This document shows positions 50,327 to 58,718 of a DNA stretch of 64,000 nt, piece by piece. Source of the DNA: Halobacteriovoraceae bacterium. Its GTDB lineage: Bacteria; Bdellovibrionota; Bacteriovoracia; Bacteriovoracales; Bacteriovoracaceae. Every line of letters starts with the position of its first letter. Position 1 is the first letter of the stretch. The DNA is taken from positions 1 to 64,000 of the forward strand of contig JACKAK010000004.1 in assembly GCA_020635115.1 (NCBI GenBank). The letters are read 5' to 3'. The position numbers and the translations under genes were made by a program. The notes under the pieces were generated by a model. It saw nothing but the letters and a program-made list of their open reading frames with translations. It ran no database searches and had not been told where the DNA came from.

Positions 50327-51469
50327 ATGATCAATCTTGAGAGTATAATGCTCGTAGGTCTCACAGACGAGTGGACATTAAATGAAAAATTTTTATTCGA
50401 GTTTATTACAGTTCTCAATAGATCTCACGTCAATGTACATTTTTTTTGCTATAAAGATTCTCACATCGATAAGAAAGTAAAAAGTCTTAAAAGCAGGGTA
50501 AGAGTTTACTATATTCATCGACAAACCAGTTTTTTCTATCAAATGTTTGCCTTCAGACGTTTTTTTAAACGTTTTAGAGTTCAAATAGTCCATTGTTTTG
50601 AATCAAAATCTATTCTCTCTATAGCAGTTGCCGTAAATAAGTACCCACTCATTCCTTTTCTGTTTACTGATCTCACGTGTAAATCTACTTTTAAGCATAA
50701 TTTCTTCTCGCGGGTATACATAAATAGAGTAGATAGAATTATTACATCTTTTAATGAACTCATACCCTATATACATGAAAAATACTCCTACCCAGTTAGA
50801 AAAGTAGAACAATTTGGTGTATTGTTAAAAAAGAAAAGAAAAACTGATTTCAATAAACATGACTTAAGAGAAAAAATTCTATTTGAAAAAGAAGACTGGT
50901 TAGTGGGGGCAAAGTGTACGAGAGAAACAAAAAATATTGAAGAGTTACAATATTTTATTTACACATTTGAGAGTTTAAAGAATCAAAGAGTTGAAGAAGG
51001 AAAAGTAGCACTCATATTATTTTCAGAAAGAGAATGGGAAGAATATCCCTTTTTTACTGAATTAAAAAACATCCTGGCCATAGAGAGAATAGAGAATATT
51101 CACTTTGTCACAACTGAAGATATACCTGGTTACTTTGAAGAGATAGATCTATGGGTTATGCATTCTTTGGATGAAGGAATAGAAAAATCGTCTTTAAACG
51201 CTCTAGTTAATGAAGTACCTGTTTTGGCACCTAGATCGGAGATGGTTTGTGAATTTAATCAAAGAAATCATTTTGTCATAGAAACTTTCAAATTTAATGA
51301 CTCAAGAGAATTACGAAAGAAGATTATCCTGTGTTTATCTAACAATAAGCAAATTTTGGACAAAGTCATAAAATATAAAAAAAACTATAGCAAATATCGA
51401 TATCATGACGAAAATCTACACGATCTGTACGTAAAACTCATTACAAGAAGATACAGATATCATGCGTGA
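50327..51469 (+). CDS. GT-B-type glycosyltransferase
   Basis: Two Rossmann-like halves without signal peptide or membrane helix: an N-terminal half with EFITVLNRSHVNVHFF and IVHCFESKSILSIAVAV, and a C-terminal half with VALILFSE, IHFVTTEDI, DLWVMHSLDEGIEKSSLNAL and VPVLAPRSE. The E...SSLNAL segment matches the donor-sugar binding E-x7-E region of GT4 enzymes. It may add a sugar to the LPS core; the acceptor is unknown. Two bases from the preceding gene, end of the operon. Confidence 0.85.
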   Translation: MINLESIMLVGLTDEWTLNEKFLFEFITVLNRSHVNVHFFCYKDSHIDKKVKSLKSRVRVYYIHRQTSFFYQMFAFRRFFKRFRVQIVHCFESKSILSIAVAVNKYPLIPFLFTDLTCKSTFKHNFFSRVYINRVDRIITSFNELIPYIHEKYSYPVRKVEQFGVLLKKKRKTDFNKHDLREKILFEKEDWLVGAKCTRETKNIEELQYFIYTFESLKNQRVEEGKVALILFSEREWEEYPFFTELKNILAIERIENIHFVTTEDIPGYFEEIDLWVMHSLDEGIEKSSLNALVNEVPVLAPRSEMVCEFNQRNHFVIETFKFNDSRELRKKIILCLSNNKQILDKVIKYKKNYSKYRYHDENLHDLYVKLITRRYRYHA

Positions 51470-51576
51470 AAACTCTATCCATCATTTAGTCAAATAATAG
51501 TTAAAAAATACTAATAGACATATTGCGTTAGCAAGCAAAATTACTTGTAACTTTTTTACTAAAATCAAGAGATTAG

Positions 51577-51605
51577 TTTACATATCAACGCTTGGCAACT
51601 ATAGT
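51577..51605 (+). promoter_or_regulatory. Sigma70-type promoter of rpsA
   Basis: TTTACA, exactly 17 bases, TATAGT, 59 bases before the rpsA start. The leader contains a short hairpin CCTTC/GAAGG (about 51623-51636). Ribosomal protein S1 often autoregulates through its leader, but no specific structure can be proven here. Confidence 0.55.
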
Positions 51606-51664
51606 GGCGCCACACAAAAAAGTCCTTCAGTAGAAGGCATTAATGAAATTGTTGGAGTGTTAAT

Positions 51665-53386
51665 ATGACACAAGAGCTAAAGCAGAAGTGGATGGAAAGC
51701 TTTGACGTTGTTTTCGGAGACGACGTAGAGACCACTGAACACACAGAATTTTCCATGATTTTTGAAAAGGAGAAATCTTCTTCTTTCACAGAGGGTGAAG
51801 TTTACATGGGTAAAGTCATCTCTCTCAACGAAGACTTTGTAACTGTCGATATCGGTTACAAACAAGAAGGTCTTGTACAGGCCAAAGAATTTCAAAACTA
51901 TGACGGATCTCTAAAGGTTACAGTTGGTGATGAAATCGAAGTCTACCTTGAGAAATTAGAATCAGCGATGGGGAACCTCGTTCTTTCTAAAGACAAGGCA
52001 GAAATTCTCAAAGCTTGGGATAAAATTTCTGAAGCTTGTGAGAAAGGTCTACCTCTTGAGGGGACAGTTATTGCTAAGGTTAAAGGTGGACTTTCTGTCG
52101 ATATCGGCGTGAAAGCATTTTTACCTGGTTCGCAAATTGACCTCAGACCTACAAGAAACCTTGACAAGTACATCGGTAAAAAGATGGAATTTAAGGTTAT
52201 TAAATTTAACAAGAAAAGAGGAAACATCGTTCTTTCAAGACGTGCTATTCTTCAAGAAGAAAGAGGAAAACTACGTCACGAAATTCTTGGGCAAATCCAA
52301 GAAGGCATGATCGTTAAAGGTATCGTTAAAAATATTACTGATTACGGTGCTTTCATTGATCTTGGTGGTATTGATGGACTTCTTCACATCACAGATATGT
52401 CTTGGGGCCGTGTAAAACATCCTTCAAGCATTCTTGAAGTCGGTGACGAAATCGAAGTTAAAATCCTTAAATTTGACGCTGAAAAAGAAAGAGTTTCTCT
52501 CGGTCTTAAACAAGTTCAAGCTAATCCATGGGAAGAAGCTAAAGCAAGATACATTGCTGGTACTAAAGTTTCCGGTGAAATTGTCTCTGTTAAAGACTAT
52601 GGAATCTTTATCGAACTTGACGACGGAATTGAAGGTCTTATTCACGTAAGCGAAATGAGCTGGACAGGGAAAATTAAAAATCCACAAAAAGAATTTGTAG
52701 CTGGTGATAAAATTGAAGCTCAAGTTCTAGAAGTCGATGTTGAAAACAAGAGAATCTCTCTTGGATTAAAGCAACTACAAGAAAACCCTTGGGAAGCAAT
52801 CGAACAAAAATATCCTGTAGGCAAAAAAGTTGAAGGGAAAATCAAATCTATCGTAGATTTTGGTATGTTCGTAGACCTTGGTGAAGAAATTGATGCTCTT
52901 ATTCACGTTTCAGACGTTTCTTGGACTCAGAAAAATATCAATCTCAATGACTCCTACAAAGTAGGTGAAACTGTTGAAGCAATGGTTCTTTCTGTCGATA
53001 AAGAAAATGCTAAGTTCTGCCTAGGTATCAAGCAAACTAAAGAAGATCCTTGGAAGAAAATTGAAGAAAGACTTCCAGTCGGAACAGTTGTTGAAGCTGA
53101 AGTTGTGAGAGTTACTGATTTTGGTGGATTTGTTGAACTCGAAACTGGAATCGAAGGTCTTATCCATATTTCAGAGTTATCTGAAGATAGAGTTGAAAAA
53201 CCTTCTGATGTAATCACTAAAGGTGACAAAGTTAAGGCCATGGTGATTTCTATTGATAAAGATGCGAAAAAAATCGCTCTTTCAATTAAATCAGCTGTAA
53301 ATGCAGATGCAACAACTTCTTATGTTGAAGAAACTAAGACGAAAAGTGCCCTAGCTGACCAGCTTAAAGGACTTAAAATAGAATAA
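51665..53386 (+). CDS. rpsA: 30S ribosomal protein S1
   Basis: Binds mRNA and brings it to the 30S subunit. The 573-residue chain holds six S1 (OB-fold) repeats: starting near VYMGKVISLNEDFVTVDIG, then EGTVIAKVKGGLSVDIGVKA, KGIVKNITDYGAFIDLGGID, SGEIVSVKDYGIFIELDDGI, EGKIKSIVDFGMFVDLGEEI and EAEVVRVTDFGGFVELETGI. GGAG precedes the ATG. Codon use is more C- and T-ending and less GGCC-rich than neighbours, as expected for high expression. Its own promoter and terminator make it monocistronic. Confidence 0.97.
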   Translation: MTQELKQKWMESFDVVFGDDVETTEHTEFSMIFEKEKSSSFTEGEVYMGKVISLNEDFVTVDIGYKQEGLVQAKEFQNYDGSLKVTVGDEIEVYLEKLESAMGNLVLSKDKAEILKAWDKISEACEKGLPLEGTVIAKVKGGLSVDIGVKAFLPGSQIDLRPTRNLDKYIGKKMEFKVIKFNKKRGNIVLSRRAILQEERGKLRHEILGQIQEGMIVKGIVKNITDYGAFIDLGGIDGLLHITDMSWGRVKHPSSILEVGDEIEVKILKFDAEKERVSLGLKQVQANPWEEAKARYIAGTKVSGEIVSVKDYGIFIELDDGIEGLIHVSEMSWTGKIKNPQKEFVAGDKIEAQVLEVDVENKRISLGLKQLQENPWEAIEQKYPVGKKVEGKIKSIVDFGMFVDLGEEIDALIHVSDVSWTQKNINLNDSYKVGETVEAMVLSVDKENAKFCLGIKQTKEDPWKKIEERLPVGTVVEAEVVRVTDFGGFVELETGIEGLIHISELSEDRVEKPSDVITKGDKVKAMVISIDKDAKKIALSIKSAVNADATTSYVEETKTKSALADQLKGLKIE

Positions 53387-53413
53387 TTTTACCGAATCTT
53401 TCGGAAAAATACT

Positions 53414-53441
53414 AAGGGCCACTTTTGTGGCCCTTTTTTTT
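53414..53441 (+). terminator. Rho-independent terminator of rpsA
   Basis: Stem AAGGGCCAC/GTGGCCCTT (53414-53422 and 53427-53435) with a TTTT loop and a run of eight T. A smaller hairpin CCGAA/TTCGG precedes it near 53392-53404. Confidence 0.93.
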
Positions 53442-53492
53442 AAAAACAGATTTTACATTTACAAACGATATGAATATCCTCAAACTCTAGTC

Positions 53493-54908
53493 ATGTCGAA
53501 TTTCACAAAAATAATAATCGTATTTATAAATCTACTATCTGTTTTGAAAGCAATCGAATCCACTGAAACTATAAAAAAAACCTTTTTAAATACAAGCGAT
53601 AATGATTCATTCTACAAAATTCTCCCCAAAACAGATGGGAATCTCTTAGTCGAGTTATTTAACGCTAATGATTTATTTAAAATAGAACTTCTTGGTATCG
53701 ATGGTGTTAAAATCGCAAATACCTTAAAAACATATAAAAAAACAAATTCAATATTTTATACAGTAGATTTAAAAAAAGATAAGACATATTATATTTTTAT
53801 CCAACCTGGATTCCAAAAAAAAACAACTGATTACGAGGCCGTATTTACGTTTTTTTCTCATCCTCAAGATGAAAAAGCATATATGATTTCAGTACTAAAA
53901 GAAAAATCATGCATGTTTAGTAGCGTCCTTAACAACAACATCGAGGAAAAAGAAACTTATATCAATGCAATTTTAAAATCAAACTGCATCAGCTTACCAA
54001 GGATTGTTGATACTTGGATGAATGTTCCAGACTTTACAGAAATAAAAAAAGATATTGAATATTTACGTCTGAATGCAATGGATGAGAGACACTTTACCTT
54101 CGGAATTTTTATTGCAGAGGCCATTAATATTAATTCGAATTATGTTAATAAAAAAAATAATCAAACCTTTAAGTTTAAAGAAATGTGTAAAGAAAATACT
54201 CTCGGGAAGTGGGGAAAAAATAGTTGTATTCCTGATATTTCTAAAAATGAGTACAGACAGTATCTGTTACAATTGTTTTCAGAGGCCATTGATAGTGGAG
54301 TGAGAGATTTTCTATTTGGACAAATTGATCTTCAAGATTCCACTCAGTACTTAAAATATTTTTTAGAAGAACTCTATAGTATCGCACAATCAAAGAGTGC
54401 TGAGATAATTATTGGAGGGCAAACAGGTTGGGTGTCAGATCCTCGCTATATTGGATCATTCGATTATATCGTTGCTCCATCTCGAATTTCAAAAGACGGT
54501 AAATTTAACTCAGATAAAGAAGATTGTTTTGAAGCTCATAAAGATATAATCGCAAATGAAACTCAAAATGAGGCCAATCAAAGAGCAAGATTTTTTTGTC
54601 AAAACTTAGGTTGGATGCCTCCATTTTCAAAAAATGCTAAAAATGTCATTGTTGAATTTGATTGGTGGTCAATAGATGATGACATTCACCGTTTTGCCAG
54701 ATTATCACCACAACAAAGATCCATTGTATTGACCACCGCCAGAAACTTCTTTATTGATGAATTAAATCTAGGATTTATTATGCCATATAGACTACCTCTC
54801 AATGGTGGAATTGACGATGGGTGCTTTGGGTTCAACCAATACGTTTATAGTTCATTAAACAATTATAACTGCAAAGATGAAGATACCATATTGGAACTTA
54901 TGAAATAA
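53493..54908 (+). CDS. Exported protein with PPC-like and putative barrel domains
   Basis: The start is ATG 53493; the frame upstream crosses the rpsA terminator. A signal peptide (IIIVFINLLSVLKA) is followed by a beta-rich domain (residues about 25-125, SFYKILPKTDGNLLVELF, YTVDLKKDKTYYIFIQP) resembling a pre-peptidase C-terminal (PPC) domain. The remaining 340 residues have alternating strands and helices (HFTFGIFIAEAININ, DFLFGQIDLQDS, EIIIGGQTGWV, NVIVEFDWWSIDDDI), as in a TIM-barrel glycosidase-like fold. No catalytic motif can be assigned. 471 residues; no ribosome site seen. Confidence 0.78.
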   Translation: MSNFTKIIIVFINLLSVLKAIESTETIKKTFLNTSDNDSFYKILPKTDGNLLVELFNANDLFKIELLGIDGVKIANTLKTYKKTNSIFYTVDLKKDKTYYIFIQPGFQKKTTDYEAVFTFFSHPQDEKAYMISVLKEKSCMFSSVLNNNIEEKETYINAILKSNCISLPRIVDTWMNVPDFTEIKKDIEYLRLNAMDERHFTFGIFIAEAININSNYVNKKNNQTFKFKEMCKENTLGKWGKNSCIPDISKNEYRQYLLQLFSEAIDSGVRDFLFGQIDLQDSTQYLKYFLEELYSIAQSKSAEIIIGGQTGWVSDPRYIGSFDYIVAPSRISKDGKFNSDKEDCFEAHKDIIANETQNEANQRARFFCQNLGWMPPFSKNAKNVIVEFDWWSIDDDIHRFARLSPQQRSIVLTTARNFFIDELNLGFIMPYRLPLNGGIDDGCFGFNQYVYSSLNNYNCKDEDTILELMK

Positions 54909-54926
54909 AAATTAACCAGAGTTTCA

Positions 54927-56102
54927 TTACAAAAGATATCTTTTAATTTCTTCATTATTGAATCTCCATATGATGTTATCAACAAAATAATGATGAATAT
55001 TTATGGCCAAAGTAAAATATATAAACCAGTAGAGGAAACCTGTCGTTTTAAACGAGTCCATTAATGAATCCATCAATTCTGGAATTAGTTCAAAGGACAA
55101 CAGTCCAATAAAAATTAAAAAAATAAAACTTCTCACTGGCGTCAATTTTAAATTTGAATTTGAGAGAGTTTGTTCAGAACGACCTTTAATAATTTTATAG
55201 ACGAATGGAAAATATTGAAGAGAGTGAAAAAACGGAACTGCGTAAGAATAAAAAATCGGATTTTGATTACCAATTGGTAACCACCAAATAAACATCGATA
55301 AATATGGAGAAAGTACATTTATATGGGGGATAGTCTTTTCTTTTCGGTATTTTTTTATGAAAACAAATAAGAGAGTTGATATTAAAAAAAGAATAGATAT
55401 ATAATAAGAATAATTCAAAAAGAAATTTGGAAGTTTGGGTGTATGGTAATTAATCTCTGAATAAGTTGTGTGGTTTCCTGTTGCAAATCTCGAATAACTA
55501 TATAACCAAATACTTAAAAGAGAAAAACGAATCATTTTTCTCTCCGATGTAGTATACTTATATTCCGTTAGATTTGAATATACCATCATACAACCAAATG
55601 CTTGTTTGGTATAATGCCATCCCACGAGTAGGAACATCAAATTGATCATGATAGATAGAATCTCTTTTCCCAACTGCACAGAATTTCCAAAAGGTATTTG
55701 AATCCCAGCTGAATATAAAAAACTATTGTAATCTTTCATTGTTAAGAAATATTTTGGAGCTTGCATCGAAAAAAAATAAAAACCAATTAGACCAATAATT
55801 ATTAAAAAAATTGGTAAAAATATTAATCTTATCCAATTTTTGAAAATATACTTCTGCCCTTTACCATAGGCCATTTGATTCGTGGCCATAAAATGTGGAA
55901 AATTTATAAATAGTGATAACGAACTAAAAATAACCGGTAGATTTCGAATATAATAATCTGTACGCTGTGAGTACTCTGCTACCCACTGGCAAAAATAAAG
56001 CCCAACGAGAAAGATGATACTTCCTCCACCTATAAGCAAAAAATCCATTAAAGGATTTATAAGATAAAATTTTGGAGAATTAATCTGATATTTAATATTC
56101 AT
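54927..56102 (-). CDS. Multi-pass membrane protein of unknown family
   Basis: About ten hydrophobic helices over 391 residues, with several His in or near helices (HFMATNQMAYG, GWHYTKQAFG, FFHSLQYFPFVY, IHHYFVDNI). The evenly spaced His and Trp suggest heme, metal or substrate binding, but this is speculation. The ATG at 56102 is used; an in-frame TTG lies nine bases upstream. A tetranucleotide repeat sits in the leader just before the start. Converges on the exported barrel-protein gene. Confidence 0.8.
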   Translation of the reverse strand: MNIKYQINSPKFYLINPLMDFLLIGGGSIIFLVGLYFCQWVAEYSQRTDYYIRNLPVIFSSLSLFINFPHFMATNQMAYGKGQKYIFKNWIRLIFLPIFLIIIGLIGFYFFSMQAPKYFLTMKDYNSFLYSAGIQIPFGNSVQLGKEILSIMINLMFLLVGWHYTKQAFGCMMVYSNLTEYKYTTSERKMIRFSLLSIWLYSYSRFATGNHTTYSEINYHTPKLPNFFLNYSYYISILFLISTLLFVFIKKYRKEKTIPHINVLSPYLSMFIWWLPIGNQNPIFYSYAVPFFHSLQYFPFVYKIIKGRSEQTLSNSNLKLTPVRSFIFLIFIGLLSFELIPELMDSLMDSFKTTGFLYWFIYFTLAINIHHYFVDNIIWRFNNEEIKRYLL

Positions 56103-56118
56103 TGTAGACAATGGCCCT

Positions 56119-56144
56119 ATTTATTTATTTATTTATTTATTTAT
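56119..56144. repeat. Tetranucleotide repeat (ATTT)6 upstream of a membrane-protein gene
   Basis: Six perfect ATTT units plus AT, seventeen bases upstream of the start codon at 56102. On the coding (minus) strand it reads AAAT repeats between any promoter and the ribosome site. Slippage could change leader or promoter spacing. Confidence 0.85.
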
Positions 56145-56238
56145 GGATATCTAAATTATATTCTAAGAGTGATTTGAAATGAAAATGTTGTGAAAGTGGC
56201 ACTTTTTACAGGACAGTTAAAAAAATTTAAATTGCAGT

Positions 56239-56493
56239 TTATTTACAACAAGAGTCCTCATGGGAATCGATTTCATAAGAAATAATTTTTTTCAGTTTTT
56301 CCAGGTCTTCTTCCGTTGCGCCTAACTCTCTGGCCAGCTGCTCTGAAACACCAGGAGAGACTATTTCAACATCTAGACCCATCTGTTCATATTCAACCGC
56401 TTTTTTATAGACAAGTTCAGAGTTTTCTAGAACATCACTATATAAGACTTGTTGACTAAAACGATCTCTTATTTCAAAAAGTTTATTGCCCAT
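56239..56493 (-). CDS. Small hypothetical protein with C-terminal CC
   Basis: An 84-residue, acidic, probably helical protein ending DSCCK. The ATG at 56493 is chosen because AAAAGGA lies nine bases upstream; an alternative ATG at 56514 has no ribosome site and lies at or inside the insertion-sequence end. The IS junction is predicted about 18 bases upstream of this start, so the gene's original promoter has probably been displaced. No family recognised. Confidence 0.65.
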   Translation of the reverse strand: MGNKLFEIRDRFSQQVLYSDVLENSELVYKKAVEYEQMGLDVEIVSPGVSEQLARELGATEEDLEKLKKIISYEIDSHEDSCCK

Positions 56494-56528
56494 TGCCTTT
56501 TTTCCTTTTATCATTGGTTTGCGTAAAA

Positions 56529-56548
56529 CACCGTACTTCAGTGCGGTG
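56529..56548. repeat. Left-end hairpin of the IS element
   Basis: Arms CACCGTAC and GTGCGGTG pair over eight positions with one G-T wobble and a TTCA loop. This is the type of imperfect subterminal palindrome that TnpA binds. Confidence 0.8.
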
Positions 56549-56574
56549 ATACAAGCAAACGCCCACCGGCGAGG

Positions 56575-56802
56575 TCACTCAGGTCTTTCCTGATCCTGAA
56601 TATACTGTTTAATAACATCTAGCGATGCTCCACCACAACTACCAGCAAAATAGCTGGGTGACCATAGGGCCTTGCCCCATAACTTTTTTTTGATTTCAGG
56701 ATAATTTGCTTCTCGAACATAACGTGAAGACACACCTTTCAATGAACCAACCAAACGAGAGAGAGCTATTTTAGGTGATATAATACTCTTGGTGTAAAAC
56801 AT
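56575..56802 (-). pseudogene. tnpA: IS200/IS605 TnpA transposase fragment (N-terminus lost)
   Basis: The 75 remaining codons match the C-terminal half of Y1 transposases: LSRLVGSLKGVSSRYVRE, KKLWGKALWSPSYFAGSCGG, and the helix VIKQYIQDQ carrying the nucleophilic Tyr. The N-terminal half with the HUH metal motif is absent; in-frame stop TAG lies just upstream and nothing similar appears in any frame up to tnpB. The single-strand transposase is therefore inactive, and the element could move only if helped in trans. Confidence 0.88.
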
Positions 56803-56982
56803 ACTCTTCTATATTTAGTCACAAAGACTAAGTGTGCGTGAATAAGAAAAATACAATGCCTTCCATGTCTAATCTTCGGATTTGTGCGTTCCTTGATCGC
56901 TTTTTTTGAATTTAAATTACTCATAGACTAATTAATATTTGAGCTTTTCTAACCTGTCAATTGATGATATCCTCATGTGGAG

Positions 56983-58206
56983 ATGAAAGCGATCAATATG
57001 GCCTATAAATTTAAAATGCTACCGACTGTTTCTCAGGAAAGACTTTTTGGGATATGGGCCGGGACATGCCGCTTTCTTTACAACTTATGCCTGGAACATA
57101 GAATATTGTCATGGAATCAATATCGAAAAGGAACCAACTATTTTGATCAGGCCAATGAGTTAAAGAATTTAAAGAAAGTTGAAGGATTTGAGTGGATAAA
57201 AGAAGCTCCTGCCCAAATACTGCAACAATCGTTGAAAGACCTAGATAAGGCCTTTAAGTCATTTTGGAGAAGTGGCTTTGGGTTTCCTAAATTTAAAAAA
57301 AGACATTTTGGTGACTCATTTCGTTTTCCTGACCCAAAACAGTTTGAGATCAGAAAAGTCAGTAATAAGAAGGCCTTTGTAAAATTGCCCAAAGCAGGAG
57401 AGGTAGCTTTTAGACTATCTAGGCAAATTGAGGGAAAAATCAAGAATGCAACGATTAAAAAAGAATCTGATGGTTGGTATATTAGTTTTTGTGTTGAAAA
57501 AGACATTGAAGTAGCAAAAAATAATAATCCAAACGTCGGGATTGATCGAGGAATAGCTGAGACGCTTGTTTTGAGCTATGAGGCAGACAGTTTAAAAGAT
57601 ATCCAATTAACTCTTCCAGTGAAATGTAAAGAATTAAGAGAAAGAATCAAAGCTCTTCAAAAGCGTCTAAAATTGAAAAAGAAATTTTCAGAAAAATGGA
57701 AAAGAATTCAAAATCAATTAAGAAAACTGCACTCAAAAATAGCAAGAATTAGACATGATTTTCTTCATAAAGCATCCACTTACGTTGCCAAGAACCACAG
57801 CTATGTAAGTTTAGAAGATCTGAAGATAAAAAACATGTCAAAATCAGCAAAAGGAAGCTTGGAATCTCCTGGAAAAAATGTAAAGGCCAAATCAGGTCTA
57901 AATCGAGAGATTCTCTTTCAGGGCTGGGGAATTTTTGCCCTCCAGTTAAAGTATAAAACTGAATGGGGTAGTGGATATCTTGAGCTTGTGAATCCTAGAT
58001 TCACAAGTACAAGATGTAGTGAGTGTCTCTACAATGATAAAAGAAACAGGAAGGGAAAAGCCTTTAAGTGCTTAAACTGTGGCCATGTGGAAGATGCTGA
58101 TAAAAATGGAAGTAAAAATATAGACAGGGAGGGGCGCTCCCGAAGAGACCGTGGAGATGTGGTGGTTGCACCAATCTTTGAAGCGGTAACCTCTAGTAGT
58201 GTATAA
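56983..58206 (+). CDS. tnpB: TnpB RNA-guided nuclease of the IS200/IS605 element
   Basis: TnpB is the ancestor of Cas12 and cuts DNA matching a guide carried by an RNA from the element's right end. The ORF is about 407 residues. The three RuvC acidic motifs are present: NVGIDRG, VSLEDLKIKNM and DADKNGSKNI, with a four-Cys zinc finger CSEC...CLNC. The usual GIDLG is GIDRG. The start is uncertain (GTG 56977, ATG 56983 or ATG 56998). Its partner tnpA is broken but tnpB shows no damage, consistent with retention for its own sake. Confidence 0.92.
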   Translation: MKAINMAYKFKMLPTVSQERLFGIWAGTCRFLYNLCLEHRILSWNQYRKGTNYFDQANELKNLKKVEGFEWIKEAPAQILQQSLKDLDKAFKSFWRSGFGFPKFKKRHFGDSFRFPDPKQFEIRKVSNKKAFVKLPKAGEVAFRLSRQIEGKIKNATIKKESDGWYISFCVEKDIEVAKNNNPNVGIDRGIAETLVLSYEADSLKDIQLTLPVKCKELRERIKALQKRLKLKKKFSEKWKRIQNQLRKLHSKIARIRHDFLHKASTYVAKNHSYVSLEDLKIKNMSKSAKGSLESPGKNVKAKSGLNREILFQGWGIFALQLKYKTEWGSGYLELVNPRFTSTRCSECLYNDKRNRKGKAFKCLNCGHVEDADKNGSKNIDREGRSRRDRGDVVVAPIFEAVTSSSV

Positions 58207-58219
58207 GCACACTAGGAAT

Positions 58220-58249
58220 CCCCTCCGTTTACGGAGGGGCGGACGTCAA
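58220..58249 (+). ncRNA. Right-end hairpin and 3' end of the predicted tnpB guide RNA (reRNA/omega RNA)
   Basis: A 9-bp perfect stem CCCCTCCGT/ACGGAGGGG with a TT loop (58220-58239), then a linker and TCAA. In this family the scaffold comprises the tnpB 3' end plus this hairpin, and the guide is the first bases beyond it; here those would begin TAATTACTGATAACAC at 58250. The 5' end of the RNA cannot be placed by eye. Confidence 0.6.
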
Positions 58250-58302
58250 TAATTACTGATAACACGCTGAATGTAAGTTTAGCAAAGTGTGAGGAGTCAT
58301 AG

Positions 58303-58617
58303 ATGAATAAATTAGTACTTATTGTGGATTGTTCAAAGGGTGAAAAAATTTTCTTTGAATCGATTGCTGCATATTGCAATGAGGCGAAAAATCTAAATAT
58401 AAATATATTTCCGGTATCCTTTGAGCTAATTACTCCAGAATATATCACTGAAATGTCACCAGATCTAATTATCGCTCATGACAATTTTGAAGACTCTGTC
58501 ATTGGAAACGTTAAAAAAATTGTTCTTATAGACACAAAAAGTAATGATTCAAGAATTGTGGAAGTTTCTACTCCTCTAACACCACAAGTTTTCCAAAATC
58601 TATTTATTAATCTATAA
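58303..58617 (+). CDS. Small Rossmann-like protein, possibly receiver-like
   Basis: A 104-residue protein with alternating strands and helices: KLVLIVDCSKGEKIFFES, INIFPVSFE, SPDLIIAHDNFED and KIVLIDTK. The order resembles a response-regulator receiver, with Asp in the first strand (VDC) and possibly Asp in IAHD, but the conserved T/S and K positions are not certain. GAGGAG precedes the ATG. Before the IS inserted it would have been divergent from the small gene now ending at 56239. Confidence 0.7.
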   Translation: MNKLVLIVDCSKGEKIFFESIAAYCNEAKNLNINIFPVSFELITPEYITEMSPDLIIAHDNFEDSVIGNVKKIVLIDTKSNDSRIVEVSTPLTPQVFQNLFINL

Positions 58618-58625
58618 TTTTAAGC

Positions 58626-58718
58626 ATGAATAAAGATATTTTACTCTGGATATTCTCATTTTTTGCGGCCACAATCATTTTGTCGATAGCGATTTATTTT
58701 AGAAGTGGGCTCTTTTAA
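58626..58718 (+). CDS. Candidate 30-residue single-helix membrane peptide
   Basis: An ATG eight bases after the previous stop opens MNKDILLWIFSFFAATIILS and ends YFRSGLF. It is a charged start, a 20-residue hydrophobic helix and a short basic tail: a plausible small membrane protein. No Shine-Dalgarno sequence is visible, and its stop overlaps the end of hflX by four bases. Confidence 0.4.
   Translation: MNKDILLWIFSFFAATIILSIAIYFRSGLF

Larger units (their letters stand above)
56512..58249. mobile_element. IS200/IS605-family element with broken tnpA and intact tnpB
   Basis: Divergent tnpA remnant and tnpB between subterminal hairpins: left 56529-56548, right 58220-58239. The right end reads GAAT directly 5' of the hairpin and ends TCAA (58246-58249), exactly the IS608-type guide and cleavage sequence. 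The left end is predicted after TTTAT (56507-56511), which would serve as target-adjacent motif. No target duplication is expected in this family. The ends are inferred by comparison with IS608 and not proven. Confidence 0.85.

Noticed and set aside
56197..56215. TGGCAC as a sigma54 -24 element
   Set aside because: The matching -12 GC element is missing at the required spacing.
56803..56976. Missing N-terminal half of tnpA hidden by a frameshift
   Set aside because: An in-frame stop lies just upstream of the remnant and no HUH-type or YHLVF-like motif was found on the minus strand up to tnpB; it appears deleted.
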